Assembly: GCF_943192995.1 (NCBI RefSeq)
Contig: NZ_CALPCP010000003.1
Coordinates: forward strand, 1 to 64,000
Source of the DNA: Flintibacter muris
GTDB taxonomy: Bacteria; Bacillota; Clostridia; Oscillospirales; Oscillospiraceae
DNA length: 64,000 nt
Direction of reading: 5' to 3'
The notes beneath the pieces are model-generated. The model saw nothing but the letters and a program-made list of their open reading frames with translations. It was not told the origin of the DNA and made no database searches. How positions within the stretch are numbered: the stretch's first letter is position 1; every line of letters starts with the position of its first letter. This document shows, in pieces, positions 26,071 to 33,999 of this stretch. The position numbers and the translations under genes are program-made.

Positions 26071-29000
26071 TCAGGTGATTTTGGAGCGTATTTTTATGAT
26101 CTCTTCCTCCAAAGACCTCATCTGATCTAAATAGGGGTTTGTTTCCCGGCTCAGTTCCTTCAAACGCTCGATTTCCCTCAGACATTCGTCCCGCTGTTCT
26201 CCGATGCGCTTGGGAAGTTCGTGAAACCATTTCAAAAAATTCAACACACGGCGTGCGTTCCCGGTAGTGGATGGTCCCATGTCGATGGGATAGTCCGCCC
26301 CATTGCGGGACAGAACAATATAGGGCTTTTTGGCGTTCTGCTGCTCGACTCCCGGGATTGCAATTCCGAACCCCAAGACCGACAGTTCCGGGGGAGAAGC
26401 TGTTCTGCCCAAAATCACATCCTCAGTCAGTACCCCCTTCACATTTTGGTAAGCGGTCTGAAAGTCGTCCTCAGAAATGCCGCCCACATAGCTGATATTC
26501 CGTTCGGTAGCCGCAAGCCTCTCTTTGAGAATGGTCAGCTGTTTCTCCTGCTCAGTGATAGTTTGTCGATGGGCTTCCTGTGTGTGAACATAGTTGTTGG
26601 AGAGCAGCCGCAAGCGGCGCAGTTCATTTTCTTTCTCAGCCAGCACCTTCATCAGCGGCTGGGAGATGGCCAGGGCCTTGACCTGCGCGTAGGTCAATAC
26701 ATTTTCCTCCAGGTCGGAGGCGGAACGCTGGTATTCCGAGCCGCTCAAAAATTGGGAAATAAACCGCTGTTTGGTCTCCAGCAGCTGCCAGGAGTAGGAA
26801 TCGAAGCTTCCCTCGGCGATATAGCGGAAAATCTTGATTTCCTGGTACTGGTTTCCTCTCCTGAGGATGCGGCCCTCCCGCTGTACCATGTCGGAGGGCC
26901 GCCAGGGTACGTCCAGGTGATGGATGGCCTTGAGCCGGGTCTGCACGTTGGCGCCGATGCCCAGCTTGAAGGTGGAACCCAGCAGGACGCGTACCGCGCC
27001 GCGGTTCACCTCTTCAAAGAGCCGCACCTTTTCTGCCTCGGAGCGGCAGCTGTGAATGAAGGCAATTTCTTTGGATGGAACGCCTTGCCTCATCAATTCC
27101 TGTTTCAGTTCGTCGTATATATTGAACTTCTCTGTCTTAGGCGTGGAGTAGTCGCAAAATATGATCTGGCTGCACCCGTCGTGCTCCTTGTAAGTCTCCA
27201 CAACCTGCTGAACGCAGCGCCAGACCTTGGAGCTCTCTCGAGCGGGCTGATTCTGTCTCACCAGACGCAGGTCCAGCGCCGCCTTTCTGCCGTCGGTACT
27301 CACTTTAAGCATATTGTCTACAGTCCTGTCCACCTTCCGCGCGCGTATTTTTTCCGAACGCTGGCACAACTGGTCCATGTAGCTCTGCAGCGCTGAATTG
27401 CGGGACAGGATCACATCGCTGTAGCGCTCCAACCGAGGAACCCCTTCCTTGTCGTCCACCGCATGAAAGGCGGCAATCTGGGAAAACAGCCTGGAAAGCT
27501 CCGGCAGATTGAAAAACCGCGCGAACCGCAGGACAAATCGATATTTGGACGTATCCACATCAATCGCGCATACCCGCTCAGGCTTGGCAAAGGATTTCAC
27601 CCAGTTGTCAAAGCGGTCCAGGTGCGTTTCCTTCATCTTGTCATATTGCAGGTACATCTGCATGGCATAAGTGTCTGAGATCGAATTGCACAGCGGCGTG
27701 CCGGTAGCAAAGACTACGCCCCGGCCCTGATTGCTCTCCTGGACGTACCGCGCCTTGTGGAGCATTTCCAGGCACTTTTGGGAGCCGGTGATATTGATGC
27801 CGGAAATTTTCCTTAGATTGCTCCGCAGGGGGATATTCTTGAAGTTGTGGGCCTCATCCACAAACAGCGTGTTGATCTCCAGCTGGTCAAAGGTGAGGGG
27901 GACGGTCTCTGTATAGCCCTCCAGCGTGCTGATCAGGTCGAAAATCTGCTTTTTGATATAGACCTTCTCTCGTTCCAGCGCCCTACCGATCCCCGGTGAA
28001 TAACGTATCTCTCGCAATGAAGCGTCCAACTCCCCCAGCTTCCACTCCAGTTGTTCCATCAGACACTCCTCCGACAGCGGGATCATCTCAAAGCAGCTGT
28101 ACGCCATGATGATGCCGTCATAATCCCCGCGCTGGATCTGCCCCAGCACCTTCTGCCGGAGCTGAGGCCGAAAGGCCGCGGGGTCCACCGACAGCACCTT
28201 GGCCGCAGGATACATCTGCTTGAAGATCAGCTCCCACTGGCCCACGATATGGTTGGGCACCACAAACAGGTTTTTCCGAGACTTCCCCTCCTGGCGCATT
28301 TTCATAGCGGCAGCGATCATAATGTAGGTCTTCCCCGCCCCCACGTCAAAAGCCAGCAGCGTGTTTTTTTCCGAGATCACCCGCATGACGGCGTCCTTTT
28401 GGTAGTCAAACAGCGTGACATCCGGGCTCATTTCCGGGAAGTTCAGTTCCCGGCCGCTGTATTCTTTGGCCCGGCAGCCCTGAAAGAGCTTGTTGTATGC
28501 CTCCTCGATTTCCCAGCGGCGGTCCTCGTCCTGCCAGACCCACTCCTTGAACAGCTTTTCGATGGCCTCCTGCTTTTCCAGCGCCGCCACCGTCTTCTCC
28601 TCCGTCTCCCGCCGGATCTCCCGGAGATTCAGCGCGGCTTCCAGAATATACAGCGCATTGTAGTCCGGCAGGCCATAGGTGCTCCTGACCCGCGTCTTGT
28701 CCGCGTTCCGGTATGTACACTGCTTGTCCTCCACATGCCAGTATCCGGTCAGGGGCTCGTAGCTGACATACTTGCGGGCCGAGTCATCCTTGCCCGCAAA
28801 CGCCTCATTTCCCGTGCGGAGAAAATAAGTGAAGTCGTTGATGATCCCTTCCCTGACCCAAGGCACGCCCAGCGAGACCTCAATCTCCGTATAGGGGATG
28901 TCGTGGGGCGTCCGCGGAGCCGCCTGCGCCTGCACGAGGCAACGTTCCTCCTTCTCCTTGCTTCTTTGCAGCTCCTTTGCCTGGGCATACAGCGCGATCC

Positions 29001-29667
29001 ACTGGTCCAGGGTCATCTGTCCGAAATTCTGTTCGGACAGGGCATCCACGATCTCCGCCGCTGGCAGGCCGTTCACCGTGATGGGACTGCCCCCGGTCCC
29101 CTTCGCTCCGCCGAAATGGAGCGAATAGTCTTTCGCGTCAAACTGCGCATAGTCCCGGCACATCAGCTCATAGGCCACATGCCGCTTAATCTCCGCATGG
29201 TCCACGAGCTGTACGATCTGGTCGATGATGTACTGCTTGCTTTTATAAGTGTACAGCGGGAGGCCGGTTTTGATCAGCAGGTTGGTCAGCTCCAGCTTCC
29301 AGAGGGCGCCCAGCTGGCTGGCGCAGTCCGGGTTCCCAGCGTGGGCGGGGCGGTTGACAATGACATGGTCGCTTTGAATGGTGATGATCCCCCAGTTGCT
29401 GGGCACCTTCCGCTCCGCCGATTGGAGGTGGCGGCCGCCGACGACGATATAGCATTGCTCAAAAAAGCGGTCGTAGGCCTTTATTTGACGACCCAGCCGT
29501 TGGTAATTGTCCAAATCGCTTTTGATCTCGTAGCCCGTCAGGCAGTCTGTCACCGACATCAGGTCGCACACCGCGTCGCCGATGCTTTTTTCCTGATAGA
29601 TCCGGATCTCACGGTTGGTTGCCCTCAGATAGGCAATCAGGATATTCTTGATTTCTTGAGCGTTCAT
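26071..29667 (-). CDS. PD-(D/E)XK (sce7726-like) nuclease fused to SNF2-type helicase
   Basis: A 1198-residue fusion. Residues 1-110 look like the sce7726/MmcB nuclease-fold family, with acidic residues at D31/D35 and the motif YEIKSD (E47, K49), then YIVVGGRHL and WGI. After a linker come a helicase core with DVGAGKT (about 442-448), VVPNHIVGQW, LFVDEAHNF (DEAH at 604-607) and ATGTPL, and a C-terminal helicase domain with LGSTFKLGIGANVQ and QREGRILRRGNQ. A coiled-coil region ends the protein. The start at 29667 follows GGGGAGG. It is the last gene of the phosphatase/PolC-like operon. A role in DNA-targeting defence is inferred. Confidence 0.82.
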   Translation of the reverse strand: MNAQEIKNILIAYLRATNREIRIYQEKSIGDAVCDLMSVTDCLTGYEIKSDLDNYQRLGRQIKAYDRFFEQCYIVVGGRHLQSAERKVPSNWGIITIQSDHVIVNRPAHAGNPDCASQLGALWKLELTNLLIKTGLPLYTYKSKQYIIDQIVQLVDHAEIKRHVAYELMCRDYAQFDAKDYSLHFGGAKGTGGSPITVNGLPAAEIVDALSEQNFGQMTLDQWIALYAQAKELQRSKEKEERCLVQAQAAPRTPHDIPYTEIEVSLGVPWVREGIINDFTYFLRTGNEAFAGKDDSARKYVSYEPLTGYWHVEDKQCTYRNADKTRVRSTYGLPDYNALYILEAALNLREIRRETEEKTVAALEKQEAIEKLFKEWVWQDEDRRWEIEEAYNKLFQGCRAKEYSGRELNFPEMSPDVTLFDYQKDAVMRVISEKNTLLAFDVGAGKTYIMIAAAMKMRQEGKSRKNLFVVPNHIVGQWELIFKQMYPAAKVLSVDPAAFRPQLRQKVLGQIQRGDYDGIIMAYSCFEMIPLSEECLMEQLEWKLGELDASLREIRYSPGIGRALEREKVYIKKQIFDLISTLEGYTETVPLTFDQLEINTLFVDEAHNFKNIPLRSNLRKISGINITGSQKCLEMLHKARYVQESNQGRGVVFATGTPLCNSISDTYAMQMYLQYDKMKETHLDRFDNWVKSFAKPERVCAIDVDTSKYRFVLRFARFFNLPELSRLFSQIAAFHAVDDKEGVPRLERYSDVILSRNSALQSYMDQLCQRSEKIRARKVDRTVDNMLKVSTDGRKAALDLRLVRQNQPARESSKVWRCVQQVVETYKEHDGCSQIIFCDYSTPKTEKFNIYDELKQELMRQGVPSKEIAFIHSCRSEAEKVRLFEEVNRGAVRVLLGSTFKLGIGANVQTRLKAIHHLDVPWRPSDMVQREGRILRRGNQYQEIKIFRYIAEGSFDSYSWQLLETKQRFISQFLSGSEYQRSASDLEENVLTYAQVKALAISQPLMKVLAEKENELRRLRLLSNNYVHTQEAHRQTITEQEKQLTILKERLAATERNISYVGGISEDDFQTAYQNVKGVLTEDVILGRTASPPELSVLGFGIAIPGVEQQNAKKPYIVLSRNGADYPIDMGPSTTGNARRVLNFLKWFHELPKRIGEQRDECLREIERLKELSRETNPYLDQMRSLEEEIIKIRSKIT

Positions 29668-29695
29668 ACCGGCCTCCCCCACAATGGTTCCTTCA

Positions 29696-31312
29696 TCAAT
29701 CTGTAAATCTCAGCTGCTCCAGTAGATCCTCCCGGCCGGTATCGCAGACTCGGGCTCTGTGCGGGCGCAAAAATACCCGAAACAGGTTGAGAAAATCCTC
29801 AGCACGCCCATAAGGGATCCGATATCCGCTGCCAGCCTTTGACAAGGGCATCCAGTTTCGCAGCTCTGCGGCATCGGGGACGAAAATCCTTCTGTAAGAG
29901 CGGGAAGGTTTTTGATCCCATCCGCCCCGGTTCTCACAGGATACCGCCATGCCCTTGGGGAATATTTGAGAGAAGATCGTAATGACATCTTTCCAGCATT
30001 CCTTCCAGCATACTTCTGGAACACTCAAGATGAGTTCCAACGGCGCACCAACCCCCTCATCCCAATCCAGGATTGCCGTGTGTACAGTTCCTGTTGTCAC
30101 GCCCAGCAGGTATGGGGCATGTGTATATGCGTGAAAAAAGGAACAGTTGTGGGCGATGGTTTGAATTGAATACCCTTTCCCCTGAAGCCCCTGTACCAAA
30201 CGGCGGCTAATCAGGAAGGCCGAGCAGAGTAATTCATTGTTTTGCAGCATAGCGAGCTCATACTCGATCTGCTCCCGCGCTGTCTCAGGAATGGCACCGC
30301 CATACCGCGTTTGGAGCTGCTCACGGCAGAGCTCGGATACGGTCAGAAACGCGTTGGGCAGGATGGGCTGAAGACACCGTATATCCTCTGGGAAAATCCG
30401 GACCTCGCTGCATCGGTTCGCCAGACAGTTGGGCGCATGGATCACGATTTTTTCCGCCAGTTCTTTTCCCAGGAAAGAGAAGGCGTCCAGCATCTCCCCT
30501 ATATAGAGAAGATCTGGCAGGGGCGCATCTAAATCCCCCTCCTCATCCTTTTGAATGCCATAAGCAATGCTGCTCCTGAACATCCCCCAATCCTGATCTG
30601 CCGTGCGCACATTTCCTGCTGCGGCCACCGGCCTGCCTGACCGTTTGCCGATGGCAATGGTTTTGAGGATCAAGTCTTTCGTTCCAAGGGCTTCGCGGCC
30701 CGGAGCGTGTTCCCGTGTGGACAGCAGTCCGTAATGCTGCGGCGGCAGAACCGACAGATAATCGTAGAACCCGGCGATTTCCTCCAAACAGGCGTCATCC
30801 AGATTGTTCAGGATCCCACGATAGACTTCTCCCTCCTCCCCGGGACAGCCCACCAGCAGCCCGGTCCGATGCTCACTGACTTCCGCTTTGCGCAGAAATG
30901 GCCGCTCCTCCCGTCCCTGCCAGGCAATTTCCAACAGCCGGTAAAGCTGCGCCAAACCCTCTTGACGCCGCACCAGAAGATGAACAGGGCACCCGTCCTC
31001 CAGCACAGTCTCCAGGCCGTAAAGCATTTTGAAGTCAAGCTCTCCCGGCCCCGCTTCCCTACGCAATTTCTCTACAGCCTGTGCCGCCTCCTTAAAACCC
31101 TCTACACCTTGAAAATCCGTAATCGCAATTGCCCGGACGCCGGCTCCACGGGCAATGTCAATCCACTCCCGGGGAGAGAGGAGGCCGTCCATTTTGCCAA
31201 AGCATGTGCGGCAGCTCAACTCAGCTCTTTCCACAGGTTTCATGCGCATAAAATTTCTTCTGAAATATGCGCGGCAAATCGACAGAACCCCTTTCATTCG
31301 TTTCTTACACAT
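29696..31312 (-). CDS. PolC-derived PHP-domain protein with lost metal ligands
   Basis: 538 residues matching the PHP and early polymerase part of Gram-positive DNA polymerase III PolC: IAITDFQGVEGF, LYGLETVLEDG, LLVGCPGEEGEVYRGI, IAGFYDYLSV, AAGNVRTAD, EMLDAFSFLG, FLISRRLVQ. The metal-binding histidines are replaced: LHLHTNMSQMDG of PolC is LSCRTCFGKMDG here, TDH is TDF and GNVH is GNVR. The catalytic palm is absent and the GSRGSVGSS loop is degraded. It is therefore a pseudo-enzyme, perhaps a DNA or clamp-binding scaffold. ATG 31312 overlaps the phosphatase stop with its own GGAGG site. Confidence 0.78.
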   Translation of the reverse strand: MCKKRMKGVLSICRAYFRRNFMRMKPVERAELSCRTCFGKMDGLLSPREWIDIARGAGVRAIAITDFQGVEGFKEAAQAVEKLRREAGPGELDFKMLYGLETVLEDGCPVHLLVRRQEGLAQLYRLLEIAWQGREERPFLRKAEVSEHRTGLLVGCPGEEGEVYRGILNNLDDACLEEIAGFYDYLSVLPPQHYGLLSTREHAPGREALGTKDLILKTIAIGKRSGRPVAAAGNVRTADQDWGMFRSSIAYGIQKDEEGDLDAPLPDLLYIGEMLDAFSFLGKELAEKIVIHAPNCLANRCSEVRIFPEDIRCLQPILPNAFLTVSELCREQLQTRYGGAIPETAREQIEYELAMLQNNELLCSAFLISRRLVQGLQGKGYSIQTIAHNCSFFHAYTHAPYLLGVTTGTVHTAILDWDEGVGAPLELILSVPEVCWKECWKDVITIFSQIFPKGMAVSCENRGGWDQKPSRSYRRIFVPDAAELRNWMPLSKAGSGYRIPYGRAEDFLNLFRVFLRPHRARVCDTGREDLLEQLRFTD

Positions 31313-32018
31313 AGAATTCCTCCATGGTATCCAAGCACAAACACCCAAGCCGTCCGCCAGAATAGACACAGCCGCAGTCGAGCCCGATCATTGTGCCGCG
31401 ATGGAAAATCCGATCAGGCTGTTCCGGCTCCCCAATCTGTCTGTGGAGCAGACGTGTGGGAGTGTGTCCAAAAACCAGGGTTTTGTCGGGAAAATAAGTG
31501 GTGTCCAGGTCCGGACGGCAAAACAGGAAGTCTTCCAGGTCATACTCCTCCAGGGGGCGGGCAGGGGAAAAGTGCTCCAGCCCGGCGTGAACCAGGACAA
31601 ATTGCCGTCCCTGTACCATGATTTCCTTATAGGCGGACAGTTTCGGCATATACTTGCACACGGTCTCCGTTTCTTCCCCGCTGAGTTGGAGGAATTGCAG
31701 AATCGACGGCTTTCCTCCATTTTGAATCCATTTCTGCATCTGTTCCTGTTCCGTTTTGCTCAATGGCTGTTCCTCTCCCTGCCGCATAGTACGCAAAAGC
31801 GAGGGCAGCGCCGCGGCAGCCAACAGCTCATGGTTCCCCAGAAGCCCGACTACGTTGGGCCGCGCCGCCATATCCAGCAAGATTTTGAACCCGTCCGGTC
31901 CCCGGTCCAGTACATCCCCCAGCACATAGAGGGTGTCGTCTGCCGCGAACTTGATGGTTTCCAGCATATCCCGGTATTTTTCATAACAGCCGTGAATATC
32001 TGACATGGCATAAATCAT
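31305..32018 (-). CDS. PPP-family metallophosphoesterase
   Basis: A 237-residue calcineurin-like phosphatase with the complete PPP signature: SDIHGCYEKY near residue 6, GDVLDRGPDG, GLLGNHE, LVHAGLE and FGHTP. Relatives are bacterial Ser/Thr protein phosphatases, PrpE and ApaH, so phosphoproteins or dinucleotides are possible substrates. The ATG at 32018 follows GGGAGG. It is the first gene of a tightly packed three-gene operon with the PolC-like and nuclease-helicase genes, and its promoter carries a large inverted repeat. Confidence 0.87.
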   Translation of the reverse strand: MIYAMSDIHGCYEKYRDMLETIKFAADDTLYVLGDVLDRGPDGFKILLDMAARPNVVGLLGNHELLAAAALPSLLRTMRQGEEQPLSKTEQEQMQKWIQNGGKPSILQFLQLSGEETETVCKYMPKLSAYKEIMVQGRQFVLVHAGLEHFSPARPLEEYDLEDFLFCRPDLDTTYFPDKTLVFGHTPTRLLHRQIGEPEQPDRIFHRGTMIGLDCGCVYSGGRLGCLCLDTMEEFYV

Positions 32019-32060
32019 TGCGTTTCCTCCCGTTCTTCTTTGATGGATTTGCCGCAAGTT

Positions 32061-32129
32061 TAGCACACCCCCCTGTACCAAAACAAGTACAGGGGGGTGG
32101 TTGCAATCTGCGCCGCAGAATGATACAAT
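32061..32129. promoter_or_regulatory. Divergent promoters with 13-bp inverted-repeat operator
   Basis: CACCCCCCTGTAC (32066-32078) and GTACAGGGGGGTG (32087-32099) are perfect inverted copies around 8 bases. On the minus strand the right flank gives a weak TTGTTT -35 inside the repeat with TAAACT just after it, so the operator covers the phosphatase promoter. On the plus strand TTGCAA 32101-32106 and TACAAT 32124-32129 (17 bp) form the WYL gene promoter directly beside it. WYL proteins such as BrxR and CapW bind inverted repeats in this arrangement. Confidence 0.7.
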
Positions 32130-32154
32130 GGCTTATAAAAAAGAAGGTGCCGCT

Positions 32155-33156
32155 GTGTCCGTAAACATTCTTCCCTTCCGAGTATATCAGATCCTTTTAG
32201 CGCATACAGATGGGGACCACGCCCTGCCTATGGGGGGGCTGCTCCGCCTGCTGCGGACAGAATACGGCCTGCGCTGTGACCGGCGGGCGGTGTACGCCGC
32301 CCTGGACAAGCTGCGAGCCGTGGGCTGCCACATCCCGGAGTATCAGGATGATGGCGAGGGCTACCGGCTGCTGTCCCGCCTCCTGGAGCCGTCGGAGGTC
32401 CGGCTGCTGTCGGATGCCGTATCCGCCTTTCCCGGCATCTCCCAGCGCCAGTGTGAGCGGCTTCTGGAAAAGCTGGGACGGGGCCTGAGCCGCTGGCAGC
32501 GGGAGCAGTGCCGTCCGCTTGTCACTCGAACGCCCTGGCGAGGCGCAAACCAGGAAACGTTCCTGTCCATTGAGGTACTTGAGGAAGCCGTTTCCCGCCG
32601 CTGTCAGGTGGAGTTTCAGTATATGGAATACGGCATGGACAAGCGACTTCACCCCCGCCGGGAGCGCCCCTACCGGGTGTCGCCCTACGGCCTGTGCTTC
32701 GCCAACGGGAACTACTACCTGATTTGCCGCTACCAGGGAGCGGAGGACATCAGCCACTACCGGGTGGATCGGATCCAGTCGCCGGTTCTGTTAGAGGATC
32801 AGCCCATTGAGCCTCTAACAACCGGGTTGGATTTGGCGCGCTATGTCCGGGAGCGGGTGTACCCGTTTCCCGGCGAGACCGTCCGGGCGGTACTGCGCTG
32901 TGAGGAGGACTTGCTCGGCGATGTGCTGGACCGCTTCGGCATGGAGACCCAGCTCCGGGACAACGGAGACGGTACATTTGATGCCACGGTCTTCACCGGG
33001 GCCGCAGGGCTGAAATTCTGGGCGCTGCAATATGTGACGGTATGCCAGGTGCTGGAACCGCTTGGGCTGCGGCGGGAGATTGGCGAAATTCTGCGGAATG
33101 GATGGGAGAGGTATGAAACGATGTCAGAAACTGTTACTGATGTTAGGATAAAATAA
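32155..33156 (+). CDS. WYL-domain transcriptional regulator
   Basis: 333 residues: an N-terminal winged helix (about 1-65), a linker, a WYL domain (about 140-215, with VEFQYMEYG, YRVSPYGLCFANGNYYLICRY and SHYRVDRI) and a C-terminal WCX-like extension. The family regulates DNA-repair and phage-defence genes, probably sensing a nucleic-acid ligand. GTG 32155 is chosen because AGAAGG precedes it by 7 bases; ATG 32128 overlaps the -10 box. It is divergent from the phosphatase operon and 32 bp upstream of a glycosylase-like gene. Confidence 0.87.
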   Translation: MSVNILPFRVYQILLAHTDGDHALPMGGLLRLLRTEYGLRCDRRAVYAALDKLRAVGCHIPEYQDDGEGYRLLSRLLEPSEVRLLSDAVSAFPGISQRQCERLLEKLGRGLSRWQREQCRPLVTRTPWRGANQETFLSIEVLEEAVSRRCQVEFQYMEYGMDKRLHPRRERPYRVSPYGLCFANGNYYLICRYQGAEDISHYRVDRIQSPVLLEDQPIEPLTTGLDLARYVRERVYPFPGETVRAVLRCEEDLLGDVLDRFGMETQLRDNGDGTFDATVFTGAAGLKFWALQYVTVCQVLEPLGLRREIGEILRNGWERYETMSETVTDVRIK

Positions 33157-33188
33157 AAGAATACAAGATATAATTGGAGGTTCTCAAT

Positions 33189-33821
33189 ATGTATCACGGC
33201 GTATATGAGGGAGCTGCCGCAGATGCGCAGGAGAAAAAAATCTTGATCCTGGGGGAGTCCCACCATGATCTGGACTCGTCCATAACTACCCAGGAGGTCG
33301 TGGAGGACTATTTGTCTCCAGAGAATACCACAAAGCAGAGTCTCCAATTCTTCCACAAGATTGCGCTGGCTTTTGGTGTTGATACCGGGAAGGTCGAGGA
33401 AAAGGCGCAGCTCTGGGACAAGGTCTTTTTTGGAAATTATATTAATAAGTCCCTGGATGGCCCCAGTGGGGAGGGGGATGAAACCGCCCAAACGCTGATT
33501 GCCGCTAACAAGGATCGTTACAATCAAGATTTGGTGGACTTCATCAAGGCCCATGCGATTGAAACCGTGTTCTGTTTCAGCAATAGGGTATTTGACGCTC
33601 TGCCAAACGAGGAAGGCCATGGGTCTTGGACCTTGTTCCAGGATGTGAAGTGCGGCAAAGCTGATTTATGGTTTGGCCGCGGCTATGGGCCGGATTCTCC
33701 ATTTTGTCGGGAACTCAAAGTTTACGGAGTCCCTCATCCACGGTATTGGAATTGCGCAGGCATAAAGCCGGAAGAACTCGCACAATACATAAGGCCCATT
33801 TTTGAAGACTGCTGCGGATAA
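33189..33821 (+). CDS. Hypothetical protein, uracil-DNA-glycosylase-like fold
   Basis: 210 residues. The sequence opens with ILILGESHHDLD, later has FCFSNRVFDALPNEEG and ends in VYGVPHPRYWNCAG. This order (Gly-rich first strand loop, hydrophobic middle strand, late Pro-His-Pro loop) is reminiscent of uracil-DNA-glycosylase superfamily proteins, but the match is weak and the usual catalytic Asp/Asn is not clear. It follows the WYL gene with a good GGAGG site and ends 19 bp before the retron ncRNA, so it could be the retron's accessory protein or belong to the WYL unit. Confidence 0.5.
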   Translation: MYHGVYEGAAADAQEKKILILGESHHDLDSSITTQEVVEDYLSPENTTKQSLQFFHKIALAFGVDTGKVEEKAQLWDKVFFGNYINKSLDGPSGEGDETAQTLIAANKDRYNQDLVDFIKAHAIETVFCFSNRVFDALPNEEGHGSWTLFQDVKCGKADLWFGRGYGPDSPFCRELKVYGVPHPRYWNCAGIKPEELAQYIRPIFEDCCG

Positions 33822-33840
33822 TCTGGCAGGGAAGGAGTTT

Positions 33841-33991
33841 ACAGCGGGGCGGCAGACCAATTGGAAAACCCAAGGCGTCCGCGAGTCGCGGTCGTTTGTT
33901 CAGCATTCAGCGTAAAAGCGCAGCTTTTGCGTCAGGCTGTGCCTGCCGCAACGAAGCTTTGCTTCTATGTTCTTTTGTGCCGCCCCGCTGT
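33841..33991 (+). ncRNA. Retron msr-msd RNA
   Basis: The ends are a perfect 14-bp inverted repeat, 33841-33854 with 33978-33991, the a1/a2 pair of retrons, located immediately before a retron-type reverse transcriptase. Inside are a CCGCG/CGCGG hairpin (33879-33891), a ten-pair hairpin 33910-33932 with a GCA loop, CAGGC-TGT-GCCTG 33933-33945 and GAAGC-TTT-GCTTC 33953-33965. The branching guanosine and the exact msd limits cannot be fixed from sequence alone. Confidence 0.75.
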
Positions 33992-33999
33992 GCTCATAT

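Noticed and set aside
28051-29706. 551-codon plus-strand frame opposite the nuclease-helicase gene
   Set aside because: The minus strand encodes a clear helicase with Walker and DEAH motifs; the plus frame has no domain pattern.
33967-33999. Upstream ATG for the reverse transcriptase
   Set aside because: It lies inside the msd/a2 part of the ncRNA; starting at 34000, just after the a2 arm, fits retron architecture better.
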